The notes beneath the pieces were generated by a model that was not told where the DNA came from, searched no databases, and saw only the letters and a list, made by a program, of their open reading frames with translations. From Thermohalobaculum sp038534135 (GTDB taxonomy: Bacteria; Pseudomonadota; Alphaproteobacteria; Rhodobacterales; Rhodobacteraceae), in the NCBI GenBank assembly GCA_038534135.1, contig JBCAXJ010000003.1, positions 1-64,000 of the forward strand: a DNA stretch of 64,000 bases, read 5' to 3'. Shown one piece after another: positions 34,806-43,512 of the stretch. Numbering within the stretch: position 1 is the stretch's first letter; each line of letters opens with the position of its first letter. The position numbers and the translations under genes were made by a program.

Positions 34806-36035
34806 ATGAACATCGACGGAAAGCGCATTCTGCTCATCATTGGCGGGGGGATCGCTGCGTACAAATCGCTCGAGCTTATCCGGATGATCCAGCGTGCCGG
34901 CGGGCATGTCACCCCGGTTCTGACGCGGGCGGGACAGGAATTCGTGACACCTCTGACGGTTGCGGGCTTGTCGGGCAGCAAGGTCTACACGGACCTGTTC
35001 GATCTGACCGATGAGGCCGAGATGGGGCACATCCAGCTCTCGCGCTCGGCGGATCTGCTCGTCGTGGCCCCGGTCACCGCGGATCTGATGGCGAAGATGG
35101 CGCAGGGTCACGCAGACGATCTGGCCTCGACGCTTTTGCTCGCCACCGACACGCCCGTGCTCGCGGCACCGGCGATGAATGTGCGGATGTGGCAGCACCC
35201 GGCAACGCAACGCAATCTTGCGACCCTGCGGGCGGATGGCGTCTCGATCGTCGGACCGAACGACGGCGATATGGCGTGCGGTGAGTTCGGCCCCGGTCGG
35301 ATGGCTGAACCCGCAGAGATTGTCGAGGCAATCCGTCAGCACAAGGGCGTCGTCGGCGGCACCGGCCCGCTTGCCGGTGTTCCGATCCTTGTGACCGCGG
35401 GGCCGACGCACGAGCCGATCGACCCAGTCCGTTACATCGCGAACCGTTCTTCCGGCACGCAAGGCTATGCAATCGCGACGGCACTCGGCGATCTCGGCGC
35501 CGACGTGACGCTGGTCTCCGGCCCGGTCGCATTGGCTGATCCACCCGGCGTTCGCACCATCCGTGTCGAGACGGCGCGCGAGATGAAGTCAGCCGTTGAG
35601 ACCGCTCTGCCGGTGCAGGCCGCCGTCTTCGCCGCGGCCGTCGCCGATTGGCGGATCGCCGCTGAATCGGATCAGAAGATCAAAAAGGACGGCTCCGGCC
35701 AGATCCCGGCGCTGCAGATGACTGAAAACCCGGACATCCTGAAGACCATCGCGCACCTGCCACCGGGCCGCCGTCCCGCATTGGTTGTCGGCTTCGCCGC
35801 CGAAACCGAAAACGTGCTTCAACACGCGACCGAGAAGCGTTTGCGCAAGGGTTGCGACTGGATCGTTGCCAATGATGTCTCGCCCGAGACCGGCATCATG
35901 GGCGGACAAACCAACACCGTGATCCTGATCTCGGACGAGGGTGCCGAGACCTGGCCGACCCAGGGCAAGGATCAGGTCGCCCGCGATCTCGCCAGCCGGA
36001 TCGCCGAGGCTTTGGCGACGCGAGGCATCGCATGA
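34806..36035 (+). CDS. coaBC: Bifunctional phosphopantothenoylcysteine decarboxylase/phosphopantothenate-cysteine ligase
   Basis: This enzyme makes 4'-phosphopantetheine for coenzyme A. The flavin-dependent CoaC domain starts ILLIIGGGIAAYKSLELIR, with the active-site His in MGHIQLSRSADL and the PAMNVRMW motif. The CoaB ligase domain begins near residue 195 at ILVTAGPTHEPIDPVRYIAN, with later AAVADWR and KIKKDG motifs. At 409 residues it is standard. Its stop overlaps dut by four bases, an arrangement common in proteobacteria. Confidence 0.95.
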   Translation: MNIDGKRILLIIGGGIAAYKSLELIRMIQRAGGHVTPVLTRAGQEFVTPLTVAGLSGSKVYTDLFDLTDEAEMGHIQLSRSADLLVVAPVTADLMAKMAQGHADDLASTLLLATDTPVLAAPAMNVRMWQHPATQRNLATLRADGVSIVGPNDGDMACGEFGPGRMAEPAEIVEAIRQHKGVVGGTGPLAGVPILVTAGPTHEPIDPVRYIANRSSGTQGYAIATALGDLGADVTLVSGPVALADPPGVRTIRVETAREMKSAVETALPVQAAVFAAAVADWRIAAESDQKIKKDGSGQIPALQMTENPDILKTIAHLPPGRRPALVVGFAAETENVLQHATEKRLRKGCDWIVANDVSPETGIMGGQTNTVILISDEGAETWPTQGKDQVARDLASRIAEALATRGIA

Positions 36036-36490
36036 TCACCGTCGCCGTCAAGACACTGGACAGGCACGATCCGGCATTGCCGCTGCCGCGCTACGAGACG
36101 GCACAGGCCGCGGGCATGGATCTGCGCGCCTGCCTCGCCCAGCCGGACCGGGCGCACGGCATCAAGCTTCCCAGCCTTGGGCGCGCGCTGATCCCGACGG
36201 GTCTGGCCATCGCGTTGCCCGATGGGACCGAGGCACAGGTGCGGCCGCGCTCCGGCCTCGCTGTCAAGCAGGGGCTTACGGTGCTCAACAGCCCGGGCAC
36301 GATCGATGCGGACTACCGGGGCGAAGTAAAGGTCCTGCTGATCAACCTGGGCGCCGAGACCGTCACGCTGAACCATGGCGACCGGATCGCCCAGATGGTG
36401 ATCGCACCCGTGACCCAGGTCCGTCTTGTCCCGACCGACACGCTGCCCGACACCGACCGCGGCGCTGGCGGCTTCGGATCGACCGGTTAG
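36032..36490 (+). CDS. dut: dUTP diphosphatase
   Basis: This trimeric dUTPase hydrolyses dUTP to dUMP, keeping uracil out of DNA and feeding dTMP synthesis. All five motifs are visible: AAGMDLRACL, RPRSGLAVKQG, the uracil pocket NSPGTIDADYRGEVKV, RIAQMVIAPV and the C-terminal RGAGGFGSTG. At 152 residues it is typical. ATG overlaps the coaBC stop (ATGA). Confidence 0.96.
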   Translation: MITVAVKTLDRHDPALPLPRYETAQAAGMDLRACLAQPDRAHGIKLPSLGRALIPTGLAIALPDGTEAQVRPRSGLAVKQGLTVLNSPGTIDADYRGEVKVLLINLGAETVTLNHGDRIAQMVIAPVTQVRLVPTDTLPDTDRGAGGFGSTG

Positions 36491-36498
36491 GAGGCGCA

Positions 36499-36951
36499 AT
36501 GCTCAGACTCTCCCGCAAGACCATGCTGGCACTCGAAGCCGTGCTCGACGTCGCCTACAACGCGCGCCCCGATCCGGTGCAGTCCAAGGACATCACCAGC
36601 CGCCAGGGCATTCCGCAGCGCTACCTCGAACAGGTCATGCAACAGCTTGTGCACAAGGGCATCCTGAAGGGCGTGCGCGGCCCGCGCGGCGGCTATACCC
36701 TTGCCCGCGAACGCCGCAAGATCACCGTCGGAGACGTCGTGCGCGTGGTCGATCAGATCGATGCCGAGGCCGAGAAGGATCCTGTCAGCCAGGCCGCCCT
36801 TGGCGAGCAGATCATCGCGCCCCTCTGGGCGGAGACACGCTCGATCGTGCTGGACAAGCTCGATCAGATCACCATGGAGGATCTCTGCCGTGATGCCCGG
36901 GAGCGCGACATCGAACACGGCGCGAAAGAAACGCCCGACTTCAACATCTGA
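36499..36951 (+). CDS. Rrf2-family transcriptional regulator without cluster cysteines
   Basis: This is a 150-residue winged-helix regulator. The DNA-binding region reads SKDITSRQGIPQRYLEQVMQQL then GVRGPRGGYTLAR, the classic Rrf2 wing. IscR-type members carry three Cys near residues 90-105 for a [2Fe-2S] cluster. Here that stretch (EKDPVSQAALGEQI) has none, and the single Cys is near residue 132. It is therefore probably not an iron-sulfur sensor of the IscR type. ATG at 36499 follows GGAGG, eight bases after the dut stop, so it is likely in the coaBC-dut operon. Confidence 0.87.
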   Translation: MLRLSRKTMLALEAVLDVAYNARPDPVQSKDITSRQGIPQRYLEQVMQQLVHKGILKGVRGPRGGYTLARERRKITVGDVVRVVDQIDAEAEKDPVSQAALGEQIIAPLWAETRSIVLDKLDQITMEDLCRDARERDIEHGAKETPDFNI

Positions 36952-37068
36952 GCGCAACAAGCTGCCGCGTCGCGGCACATTGCCTGGCGTCCCACCCCGT
37001 CGCCTACGCCTTAAGCAGCGGTGACTTGGTGACCGCCCGGTGGTACCCTCACCGCGGAGGACACCGGC

Positions 37069-37623
37069 ATGCGCAAAACGACACTACTTCTTGCAGCAGT
37101 TCTTGTGACGGGCGCCGCGCATGCGGAGCAGTCCGCAACGGTCGAGGACGATTTCGGCATCCTCAACCCCCAGGACACCGGCCGCGAGATGCTGATACGC
37201 AAGATCGAGATGGGGGTCATCGACTCGATCACCTGTTCCCTGGGCATCAATGTCACCAAGAACGACAACCACGCGCTTGCCCGTCAACTGACCAGACGAT
37301 GCGCCGAAGCTGGCTACACGAAGGCCATGACCTGGATGAGCCAGATGGAAAACAACGGGTTGGGCGGCGATTACGACCCGGACGCCTCTGCGGAATGGGA
37401 CCGCCGCGCGGCAGAGGCGGGCGATCCGGTCGGTCGCTTCAACCACGGTCTGAACCTGATCCGCGGGCACGGCATCGCACAGGACGAAGATCTCGGCCGC
37501 CAGTTCGTTGACCAGGCAGCCAGGGATGGGCTTGCCATCGCGAAACGCCTGCAAGGGGCGGACTACGACCTGAACGAAGTCACTCCCGATGCAGACAACT
37601 GGAAGTATGGCCCGCTTTTCTGA
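37069..37623 (+). CDS. Exported Sel1-like repeat protein
   Basis: A signal peptide (residues 1-19, ending AAHA-EQ) precedes a small helical protein with Sel1-like features, such as WDRRAAEAGDPVGRFNHGLNLIRGHGIAQDEDLGRQFVDQAARDG, split across two repeats. A Cys pair (residues about 56 and 80) could form a disulfide. The 184-residue protein is predicted periplasmic. Sel1 proteins mediate protein-protein contacts; no specific partner is evident. ATG follows GGAGG at good distance. Confidence 0.72.
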   Translation: MRKTTLLLAAVLVTGAAHAEQSATVEDDFGILNPQDTGREMLIRKIEMGVIDSITCSLGINVTKNDNHALARQLTRRCAEAGYTKAMTWMSQMENNGLGGDYDPDASAEWDRRAAEAGDPVGRFNHGLNLIRGHGIAQDEDLGRQFVDQAARDGLAIAKRLQGADYDLNEVTPDADNWKYGPLF

Positions 37624-37655
37624 AGTGTCCTGCTGCCATGCTCGCTTGAAGGCGG

Positions 37656-37925
37656 ATGGGGCGGCTAGGGAGCGATCCTCGTAACCCACTGAACCTGCGC
37701 ATCCCGTATCTCGACGACGATCCCTTCTTGCTCGCCATGATGCTGAATATCGCGCTGGTCGTCATGGGCCTCTGCCTCGCCGGTTTCGCCGGAAGCCCGA
37801 GGTCTTACGCGCTTGGGCCGTGGCAGGAGGTGGATCTGGCATTGGCCGCGACCGTGCTTGCCTTGCTCATCCTGATTGCCGGCGCCGGTTGCTTGCGCTT
37901 CCGCGAAAGACCAAGCGGATCTTGA
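37656..37925 (+). CDS. Small two-helix membrane protein
   Basis: This 89-residue ORF has two hydrophobic stretches (FLLAMMLNIALVVMGLCLAG and LALAATVLALLILIAGAG) separated by a short polar loop. A short basic Arg-rich tail follows. AAGGCGG lies directly before the ATG. No family was recognised. It lies 32 bases after the Sel1-like gene on the same strand and may be co-transcribed. Confidence 0.5.
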   Translation: MGRLGSDPRNPLNLRIPYLDDDPFLLAMMLNIALVVMGLCLAGFAGSPRSYALGPWQEVDLALAATVLALLILIAGAGCLRFRERPSGS

Positions 37926-38110
37926 GGGCGCAGGATCAAAGACGTACCGGGCGAGCTACGGCCGTGATAATCCTTCACCGGCCACTAGGTTTGCGGGAAT
38001 CGCTTCGTTGCCCGGCGTGCTTGCGCCAGCCCGCAAACTGACTGATGGCTTGTAAAGCGCCGATTGGAGCCCTTCCGAACCTGGCGAGACGGCTCGATCC
38101 GTCGCGAAGA

Positions 38111-38875
38111 TCAGGCGTCGATGAGACTCAAGCCCTTCGAAATCTCATCCGCCGCACGTAAGATCGCCGCTTCGTATCCGCGCGTTTCATCCAGCCGGAA
38201 CATCGGGACCGACACACTGATCGCGGCAACGGGCGCTTGCGTCCGGTCCCGGATCGCCGCCCCGAAGCAGATGATCCCGCGCTCGTTCTCCTGCTCTTCA
38301 CGGGCAACCCCCGCAAGGCGCGCCTGTCGCACAATATCCTTCAGGCGGTTCAGATCCGTCACTGTGAAATCCGTGATCGCGGGCGTCTCGATCCGGTCGA
38401 TCAACGCGTTGGCATCGGCCTCCGGGAGCGCGCTCAGATAGGCCCTGCCCACGCTGGTGGAATGAAACGGAATGCGCGAGCCGATCGTCGACATCATGCG
38501 CACGGTCTCACGGCTCTCGATCTTGTCAATGTAGACCATGGCATCGCTGCTCGGCACGGCCAGATGCACGGTCTCGCCTGTCACGTCGCGAAGCCGCTCC
38601 AACTCCGGACCGGCGACGCCGCGTATATCGTTCTGAGCCAACGCGGTCCGGGCCAACGCGACCAAACGAACGCCCAAACCGTAGCCACCCTGACTCGTCG
38701 GCCGGATCAGTCCTTCAGCCTCGAGCGAGGCAATGATCCGGTACAGCGTCGGCCGCGTCAGGTCGGATCGCGATGCCAACTCGGCGCGGTTCAGCGGGTG
38801 CGCGCTCTCGGCAATCATCTGAAGCACCGCGATGCTGCGCGTGAAGCTCTGAGCGCCTTGCACCGACGAATTCAT
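38111..38875 (-). CDS. IclR-family transcriptional regulator
   Basis: The N-terminal winged helix is RSIAVLQMIAES...LNRAELASRSDLTRPTLYRIIASLEAEGLI, and the C-terminal effector domain contains FHSTSVGRAYLSALPE and ENERGIICFGAAI, characteristic of IclR. ATG at 38875 is preferred since family homology starts shortly after and GGGG precedes it; the 43-codon upstream extension reads through the operator region. At 254 residues it is standard. It is divergent from the SDR/cupin pair and likely controls it through the TGGA/TCCA sites between them. Confidence 0.92.
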   Translation of the reverse strand: MNSSVQGAQSFTRSIAVLQMIAESAHPLNRAELASRSDLTRPTLYRIIASLEAEGLIRPTSQGGYGLGVRLVALARTALAQNDIRGVAGPELERLRDVTGETVHLAVPSSDAMVYIDKIESRETVRMMSTIGSRIPFHSTSVGRAYLSALPEADANALIDRIETPAITDFTVTDLNRLKDIVRQARLAGVAREEQENERGIICFGAAIRDRTQAPVAAISVSVPMFRLDETRGYEAAILRAADEISKGLSLIDA

Positions 38876-38918
38876 GGATGCCCCAAGGCGGTGGGTGCTT
38901 GACAGATCGCTGGATTCA

Positions 38919-38959
38919 ATGGAATGTCCATTTTGTGGATAATAGTCCATAATATGGAC
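38919..38959. promoter_or_regulatory. Clustered TGGA/TCCA palindromes between IclR gene and SDR gene
   Basis: ATGGA-ATG-TCCAT (38919-38931), TCCA-TTTTG-TGGA (38927-38939) and the perfect 15-bp GTCCATA-A-TATGGAC (38945-38959) overlap or adjoin in an AT-rich gap. IclR-family operators are typically such short palindromes. I infer binding by the adjacent IclR protein, controlling both directions. Confidence 0.6.
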
Positions 38960-38983
38960 AAACACAAGGACAGACTTAATCCA

Positions 38984-39688
38984 ATGACAGGCGCAGACGC
39001 TCAAACCGTTCTGGTGACAGGTGCGACCAGCGGCATCGGGCTTTCCATTGCACGCGGCTTCGCCGAATCTGGGCAGAGGGTTCTTGCCGTCGGGCTTGGG
39101 CCGCTTCCGGCCAGCGAATCAAACCTGGAGTTCGCCGAACTCGACGTGCAGGACGATGCCGCCGTCAAGGCAACGCTCGCGCCGCTGACGGCGCTCGGCG
39201 TCGTCGTGAACGCCGCTGGCATTATCCAGCGCGGCGCCGAGCATGATCCCGCAGTCTTCCAGCGGGTCGTCGATATCAACCTGAATGGCACCATGCGGGT
39301 CTGCGCCGCCGCCCGCGCAGCGCTTGCAACCAATCAGGGATCGATCATCAACGTCGCCTCGATGCTCAGCTATTTCGGTGGCGGGCTGGTGCCGGGTTAC
39401 TCGGCGTCCAAGGGCGGCGTGGTGCAACTCACGAAGTCGCTTGCGATTGCCTATGCGCCGGACGGCATCCGGGTGAACGCCATCGCGCCCGGCTGGATCG
39501 CGACGCCGCTGACACAAGGGCTCCAGGACGATCCCGCCCGGTCCCAGGCCATTCTCGGCCGCACACCGATGGGCCGCTGGGGCAAGCCTCGGGATCTGAT
39601 CGGCCCTGTCCTTTTCCTCGCCAGCCCTGCCGCTGGCTTTGTCACCGGTAGCTGCCTGAACGTCGATGGCGGCTACGCCGTCATGTAA
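38984..39688 (+). CDS. Short-chain dehydrogenase/reductase
   Basis: This is a classical SDR. The cofactor-binding TGATSGIG lies near the start, NAAG follows, the catalytic Ser is in NVASMLSYFGGG, and YSASKGG holds the Tyr and Lys. The C-terminal VTGSCLNVDGGYAVM is typical. I chose ATG 38984; an ATG at 38954 lies inside the IclR-type palindrome and has no ribosome site. At 234 residues it is compact. It is followed after 19 bases by a cupin dioxygenase-like gene, and the two are probably co-transcribed for catabolism of an aromatic or sugar-acid compound. Confidence 0.88.
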   Translation: MTGADAQTVLVTGATSGIGLSIARGFAESGQRVLAVGLGPLPASESNLEFAELDVQDDAAVKATLAPLTALGVVVNAAGIIQRGAEHDPAVFQRVVDINLNGTMRVCAAARAALATNQGSIINVASMLSYFGGGLVPGYSASKGGVVQLTKSLAIAYAPDGIRVNAIAPGWIATPLTQGLQDDPARSQAILGRTPMGRWGKPRDLIGPVLFLASPAAGFVTGSCLNVDGGYAVM

Positions 39689-39707
39689 CCGAACAAGGAT
39701 CGCCTCC

Positions 39708-40238
39708 ATGCCTGTCGTCGAACAAGACCTGAACCCGCGCACGCCCTACCAATTGCCGATGCCGCCGGATGCACTGCCCGAGATTGTCGTGCCCGACGCC
39801 GTCTCGGCGAACGATGACCGCATGTGGGTGCAGCAGACCGAGCATGTGTTCTTCCGCCCGCTCTGCCTGAACGTCAGCCAGGGATACTGGATGAACCTGC
39901 TCAAGGTCACGAAATCCGGCGTTCTGTCCCGGCACCGCCACCCCAACGCCGTGCACGGGTTCGTGCTCAAGGGCCATTGGCACTACCTGGAACACGACTG
40001 GGTCGCCGAGGAAGGCGGTTACGTCTACGAACCGCCGGGCGAGACGCACACGCTGGTGGTTCCCGACGATGTCGACGAGATGATCACCTACTTCCAGGTC
40101 AACGGCGTGATGTACTATGTCGACCCCTACGGAAAGCATCTGGGCTACGAGGATGTCTTCACCAAGATCGACATGTGCCGCGCCCATTTCGAGAAGGTCG
40201 GCCTGGGCGCGGACTATGTGAAGACCTTCATTCGATAG
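39708..40238 (+). CDS. Cupin protein of the 2,4'-dihydroxyacetophenone dioxygenase family
   Basis: This 176-residue single-domain cupin resembles 2,4'-dihydroxyacetophenone dioxygenase-type enzymes, which cleave C-C bonds with Fe(II). The metal motif is HRHPNAVHGFVLKGHWHYLEHDW in the first cupin block and PPGETHTLVVPDDVDEM in the second. ATG follows AAGGA. The pairing with an SDR and an IclR regulator suggests a small catabolic module; an unrelated cupin isomerase or sensor role is possible. Confidence 0.72.
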   Translation: MPVVEQDLNPRTPYQLPMPPDALPEIVVPDAVSANDDRMWVQQTEHVFFRPLCLNVSQGYWMNLLKVTKSGVLSRHRHPNAVHGFVLKGHWHYLEHDWVAEEGGYVYEPPGETHTLVVPDDVDEMITYFQVNGVMYYVDPYGKHLGYEDVFTKIDMCRAHFEKVGLGADYVKTFIR

Positions 40239-40268
40239 GATGCGACGGCGCGCTCACGGCCTGAAACA

Positions 40269-40300
40269 GCGCTTGGCGGCAGGCGACACACGCCAAGCGC
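40269..40300. terminator. 10-bp stem between convergent cupin and permease genes
   Basis: GCGCTTGGCG at 40269-40278 pairs perfectly with CGCCAAGCGC at 40291-40300 around a 12-base loop. It lies between convergent genes, and on the minus strand it is followed by TGTTTC. It is a likely bidirectional terminator with a weak T tract. Confidence 0.5.
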
Positions 40301-40340
40301 GATGGCCGGGCTGGCCCGTATCAGGCGATGGCGAACGCCG

Positions 40341-41393
40341 TCACCCGTCCGGGATCTGCCCGTCCTTGGACAGCGCGATCGCGATGGGACGGGTCGCCTC
40401 AAACCGGGCCGCGATCATCGTCAGGCTGACCGTGATCGGAATGGCCATGAACATCCCCGCCGGACCCCACAGCGCGCCCCAGACGACCAGCGTCAGCAGG
40501 ATCACGAAACTGGACAGGTTCAGCCGATCCCCCATCAGGCGCGGCAGCACGATCTCTCCGGCCACGAACTGAGTCGCGGCCAGGATCGCGATCAGAACGG
40601 CCAACTGTGTCGGATCCTCCAGCGTCAGCACGCCGAACACCGCAGGCAGCACGACAGCCGTGATCGACCCGATCGTTGGCACGAAGTTCAGTCCGAATGC
40701 CAGGAAGGCCCAGAACCCGGCCCCGTTCACCCCGGTCACACGGCAGGCTATGAACGTCATGATTGCGACGCCCAGGCTGACCAGCGTCATCAGCCAGAGA
40801 TACAGGCGCACCTCGTTGCCGATGCGACGGATCGAGACCTCCAGCCCCTGACGTCGCGCGGGATCCGGGAACAGCGCGCGCAGCTTCTGATCATAGAACC
40901 GCTCGTCGATCAGCAGAAACAGCACATACAGAAACACCAGCGACACATCGCTGATCAGGCCTTGCGCGACGCCCAGCGCCCAGCCGATGACGCGGTCGAC
41001 TTCGAGCCGATCGAACACGTCCTGCGGTGTCAGGCCCAGATCGACGCCAAGCTGCGCTATGATCGCCTCGAACTTCTCCAGCAGCACGCCTTGGCCGTCC
41101 GGCACACCGCTGCCAAGCTCGGCCACGTTGTCGACGATCACGCGGACCGACAGCGAGATCAGCGCGAAAAGCGCGACGATCGCAAACAGCTTAGCCAGCC
41201 ATCTCGGCAGCATGGCTCCAATCACCGGCGCCCGCCGCAGCGATGCCGAGAACGCGTTGATAAGCAGATAGGCGAAGATCGCAATGGCGATGGGCACCAG
41301 ATAGGCACTCGCAAGCCACAGGCAGGCCGTGACCAGCACGCCCAGACCCGCGATGTAGAACGTGCGCTGAAGTCGATCCGAAGGCGAAGTCAT
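40341..41393 (-). CDS. AI-2E (PerM) family membrane transporter
   Basis: This 350-residue multi-spanning protein is of the AI-2E exporter superfamily. Hydrophobic segments occur near residues 13-50, 65-90, 150-170 and through the C-terminal half. The conserved C-terminal blocks include FGLNFVPTIGSITAVVLPAVFG and GEIVLPRLMGDRLNLSSFVILLTLVVWGALWGPAGM, which are diagnostic. Family members export autoinducer-2 or act as Na+/H+ antiporters; which applies here is unknown. The quorum genes in this window make AHL, not AI-2. Confidence 0.9.
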   Translation of the reverse strand: MTSPSDRLQRTFYIAGLGVLVTACLWLASAYLVPIAIAIFAYLLINAFSASLRRAPVIGAMLPRWLAKLFAIVALFALISLSVRVIVDNVAELGSGVPDGQGVLLEKFEAIIAQLGVDLGLTPQDVFDRLEVDRVIGWALGVAQGLISDVSLVFLYVLFLLIDERFYDQKLRALFPDPARRQGLEVSIRRIGNEVRLYLWLMTLVSLGVAIMTFIACRVTGVNGAGFWAFLAFGLNFVPTIGSITAVVLPAVFGVLTLEDPTQLAVLIAILAATQFVAGEIVLPRLMGDRLNLSSFVILLTLVVWGALWGPAGMFMAIPITVSLTMIAARFEATRPIAIALSKDGQIPDG

Positions 41394-41578
41394 CCAATCC
41401 CCGATGCAGCAGAAGCCGCGCGCAGGCTACAGGATGCTCGTCTCATTGCCACCCGCCAACGGTCGTCGAGGCTTGATCATTGTCTGCAACCGGGGCGCAG
41501 GCTAGGCTCAAGCCACCGCACCCGACAACAGACGCCCAAAAGCGGCGCGAGCCGGCTGCGCTTAGGGAGGATCCTTAG

Positions 41579-42100
41579 ATGGTTGAAACAATCACCAAAA
41601 CGCTGAACGATGTCGAAATTGGCAAGGTGGCGAGCCTGGCCGAGAAGATCAGCCAAGAGCCGCACGTCGCCGACACGACCTGGAAGGCCGAGGTGAAATG
41701 GAATGGCGGCTTCCGGTCCGAAGCCACGGTCCGCGATTTTGCTCCCGCGAAATCCGACGAACCCGAGCAACTCGGCGGCACCAACACCGGCCCCAATCCG
41801 GTCGAGCAGGTGCTCGGCGCGCTCGGCAACTGCCTTGCGGTCGGCTACGCCGCGAACGCGACCGCCGCCGGGATCACCATCAACGACATGACCATCGAGG
41901 TCGCCGGGGATCTGGATCTCCACACCTTTCTGGGTCTGAAGGACGGGAATGCCGGGTTTGGCGACATCAAGGTCAGCGTCAAACTGGACAGCGACGCCGA
42001 GCCCGAGGCGTTGCAGGCCCTGCACGACAAGGTCACCAGCACGTCGCCCGTCGGCCACACGCTCAGCCGGGCGGTGCCAGTCGCGATTGAACTGGCTTAA
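41579..42100 (+). CDS. OsmC/Ohr-family peroxiredoxin-like protein
   Basis: This 173-residue OsmC-fold protein is likely involved in organic hydroperoxide detoxification. One active Cys lies in LGALGNCLAVGYAA (about residue 84). The second family Cys is not seen at its usual place, where the sequence reads ITINDMTIEVAGDLD, so it belongs to the single-Cys OsmC-like group. ATG follows AGGGAGG. Its last 80 codons are nearly duplicated at 43513-43752. Its stop overlaps the convergent GlxA-family gene by four bases. Confidence 0.85.
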   Translation: MVETITKTLNDVEIGKVASLAEKISQEPHVADTTWKAEVKWNGGFRSEATVRDFAPAKSDEPEQLGGTNTGPNPVEQVLGALGNCLAVGYAANATAAGITINDMTIEVAGDLDLHTFLGLKDGNAGFGDIKVSVKLDSDAEPEALQALHDKVTSTSPVGHTLSRAVPVAIELA

Positions 42101-43101
42101 CGCGCGGGGCCGCGCAGGCTGAACTTCGCCCGGTAGTCGGTCGGCGAGACGCCTTTGCACCGCTGGAATGCCCGCCGCATCTGTTCGGCGTTCGCGAAAC
42201 CGGCATGGTCCTGCACATGGGCCAGCGCGGCATCGGCGAAGTGCAGCAAGTCACAGGCGTGCTCGACACGCAGAGATTCCACAAAGCGCGCCGGGCTGGT
42301 TCCCAATTCCGACACGAAGACCCGCGCGAAGTTTCGTTCGCTCATCCCGGATCGTGCCGCCATCGCCGAAACTGACAGATCCTGTCTTGGATTGGCAGCC
42401 ATGTCGGAAATCAGATCGGCAAACCGGGTGCGCGCGCCAGTGTGCTGGGTCGCCAGCGCGCTGCTGAATTGCCGCTGTCCTCCCCCGCGTCTGACATGCA
42501 GGACAAGGGACTTCGCCAGCCTCAGCGCTTCGCTTGGCCCCAGGTCCTGTTCGACCATGGCCAGTGCCATATCAATGCCTGCGGTGACGCCCGCGGACGT
42601 CCAGATGCCATGGTCTTCGATGAAGATCGCGTCGTCTTCGACTGAAATCTCTGGATAGCATTCAGTCAGCTTCCTGCTGCCGTCCCAATGCGTCGTGGCG
42701 CGCAAGCCCGTCAGGTGACCGCCCGCCGCCAGGATGAAAGCACCCAGACAGATCGACCCCAACCGCCTGGAAGATCTGGCTGCGTGGTCGACGAAGTCGA
42801 GAAGCCGGACCGATCGGGCGGCCTCGAGCGCGCTGTTCCCGCCAGAGATCAACACGGTATCCCATCGGGCGTCAGGTACGTCGTGAAACGAAACGGTTCC
42901 AACGGTGCAGATCGTGTCCGTCTCGATCGGTCCACCGAACTCCGAGACAAGATCGACATCGTAGGCGCGGCGTCCGTCTGCGCACTTTGCATCGCTGAAG
43001 ACCTGCATCGGCCCCGCCATGTCGAGCAACTTGGTCCCCGGAAACACGATCAGCGCGACCGGGATCGGGTGCTCAGCAGGTTTGGCGGAAATCGAGGGCA
43101 T
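42097..43101 (-). CDS. GlxA-type AraC-family regulator with DJ-1/PfpI domain
   Basis: The N-terminal class I glutamine amidotransferase-like domain has VFPGTKLLDMAGPMQVFSDA and a nucleophile-elbow SICLGAFILAAGG. The C-terminal AraC/XylS DNA-binding domain includes MAARSGMSERNFARVFVSELG and HAGFANAEQMRRAFQRCKGVSPTDYR. At 334 residues it matches the GlxA family, whose members often control carnitine, glycine-betaine or related amine catabolism. The ligand is unknown. It is convergent with osmC and divergent from the DUF1272 gene. Confidence 0.9.
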   Translation of the reverse strand: MPSISAKPAEHPIPVALIVFPGTKLLDMAGPMQVFSDAKCADGRRAYDVDLVSEFGGPIETDTICTVGTVSFHDVPDARWDTVLISGGNSALEAARSVRLLDFVDHAARSSRRLGSICLGAFILAAGGHLTGLRATTHWDGSRKLTECYPEISVEDDAIFIEDHGIWTSAGVTAGIDMALAMVEQDLGPSEALRLAKSLVLHVRRGGGQRQFSSALATQHTGARTRFADLISDMAANPRQDLSVSAMAARSGMSERNFARVFVSELGTSPARFVESLRVEHACDLLHFADAALAHVQDHAGFANAEQMRRAFQRCKGVSPTDYRAKFSLRGPAR

Positions 43102-43165
43102 ATTGGCATTCCTGCCATAACAGCTCCTGACCTATCAAGCCTCTCGGCTGAACAGGAGGATGGCT

Positions 43166-43480
43166 ATGTTGAAATTGCACCCAAATTGCAGACTCTGCGA
43201 CCACGATCTACCACCGGACAGCGCCGATGCGCGGATCTGCAGTTACGAGTGCACCTATTGCCGTGCCTGCGTCGAACAGGTGTTGCACAACGTTTGCCCG
43301 ACCTGCGGCGGCGGGTTCGTTGAACGCCCGATCCGCCCACGCAAATCCTGGCGGCCCGGGCGGGAAGTCGGGTTGGGGCACCATCCCGCCAGCACCGAGC
43401 GCAAGTCGCTGTCTTTCACGCGCGAGGACATCCAGCGTCATGTCGAGCGGCTCAAGGACATCCCGCCGGATCAGCGCTGA
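43166..43480 (+). CDS. DUF1272 zinc-ribbon-like protein
   Basis: This 104-residue protein is of the DUF1272 family. The N-terminal half holds Cys pairs in CRLCDHDLP, CSYECTYCRAC and CPTCGGGF, suggesting two metal-binding sites. The C-terminal half is charged and not conserved. ATG at 43166 is chosen because AGGAGG lies six bases before it; the ATG at 43160 directly abuts that site. Function unknown. Confidence 0.82.
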   Translation: MLKLHPNCRLCDHDLPPDSADARICSYECTYCRACVEQVLHNVCPTCGGGFVERPIRPRKSWRPGREVGLGHHPASTERKSLSFTREDIQRHVERLKDIPPDQR

Positions 43481-43512
43481 GACCGCGTGGCGTGTCCAGG
43501 CGGCAGGCGCCC

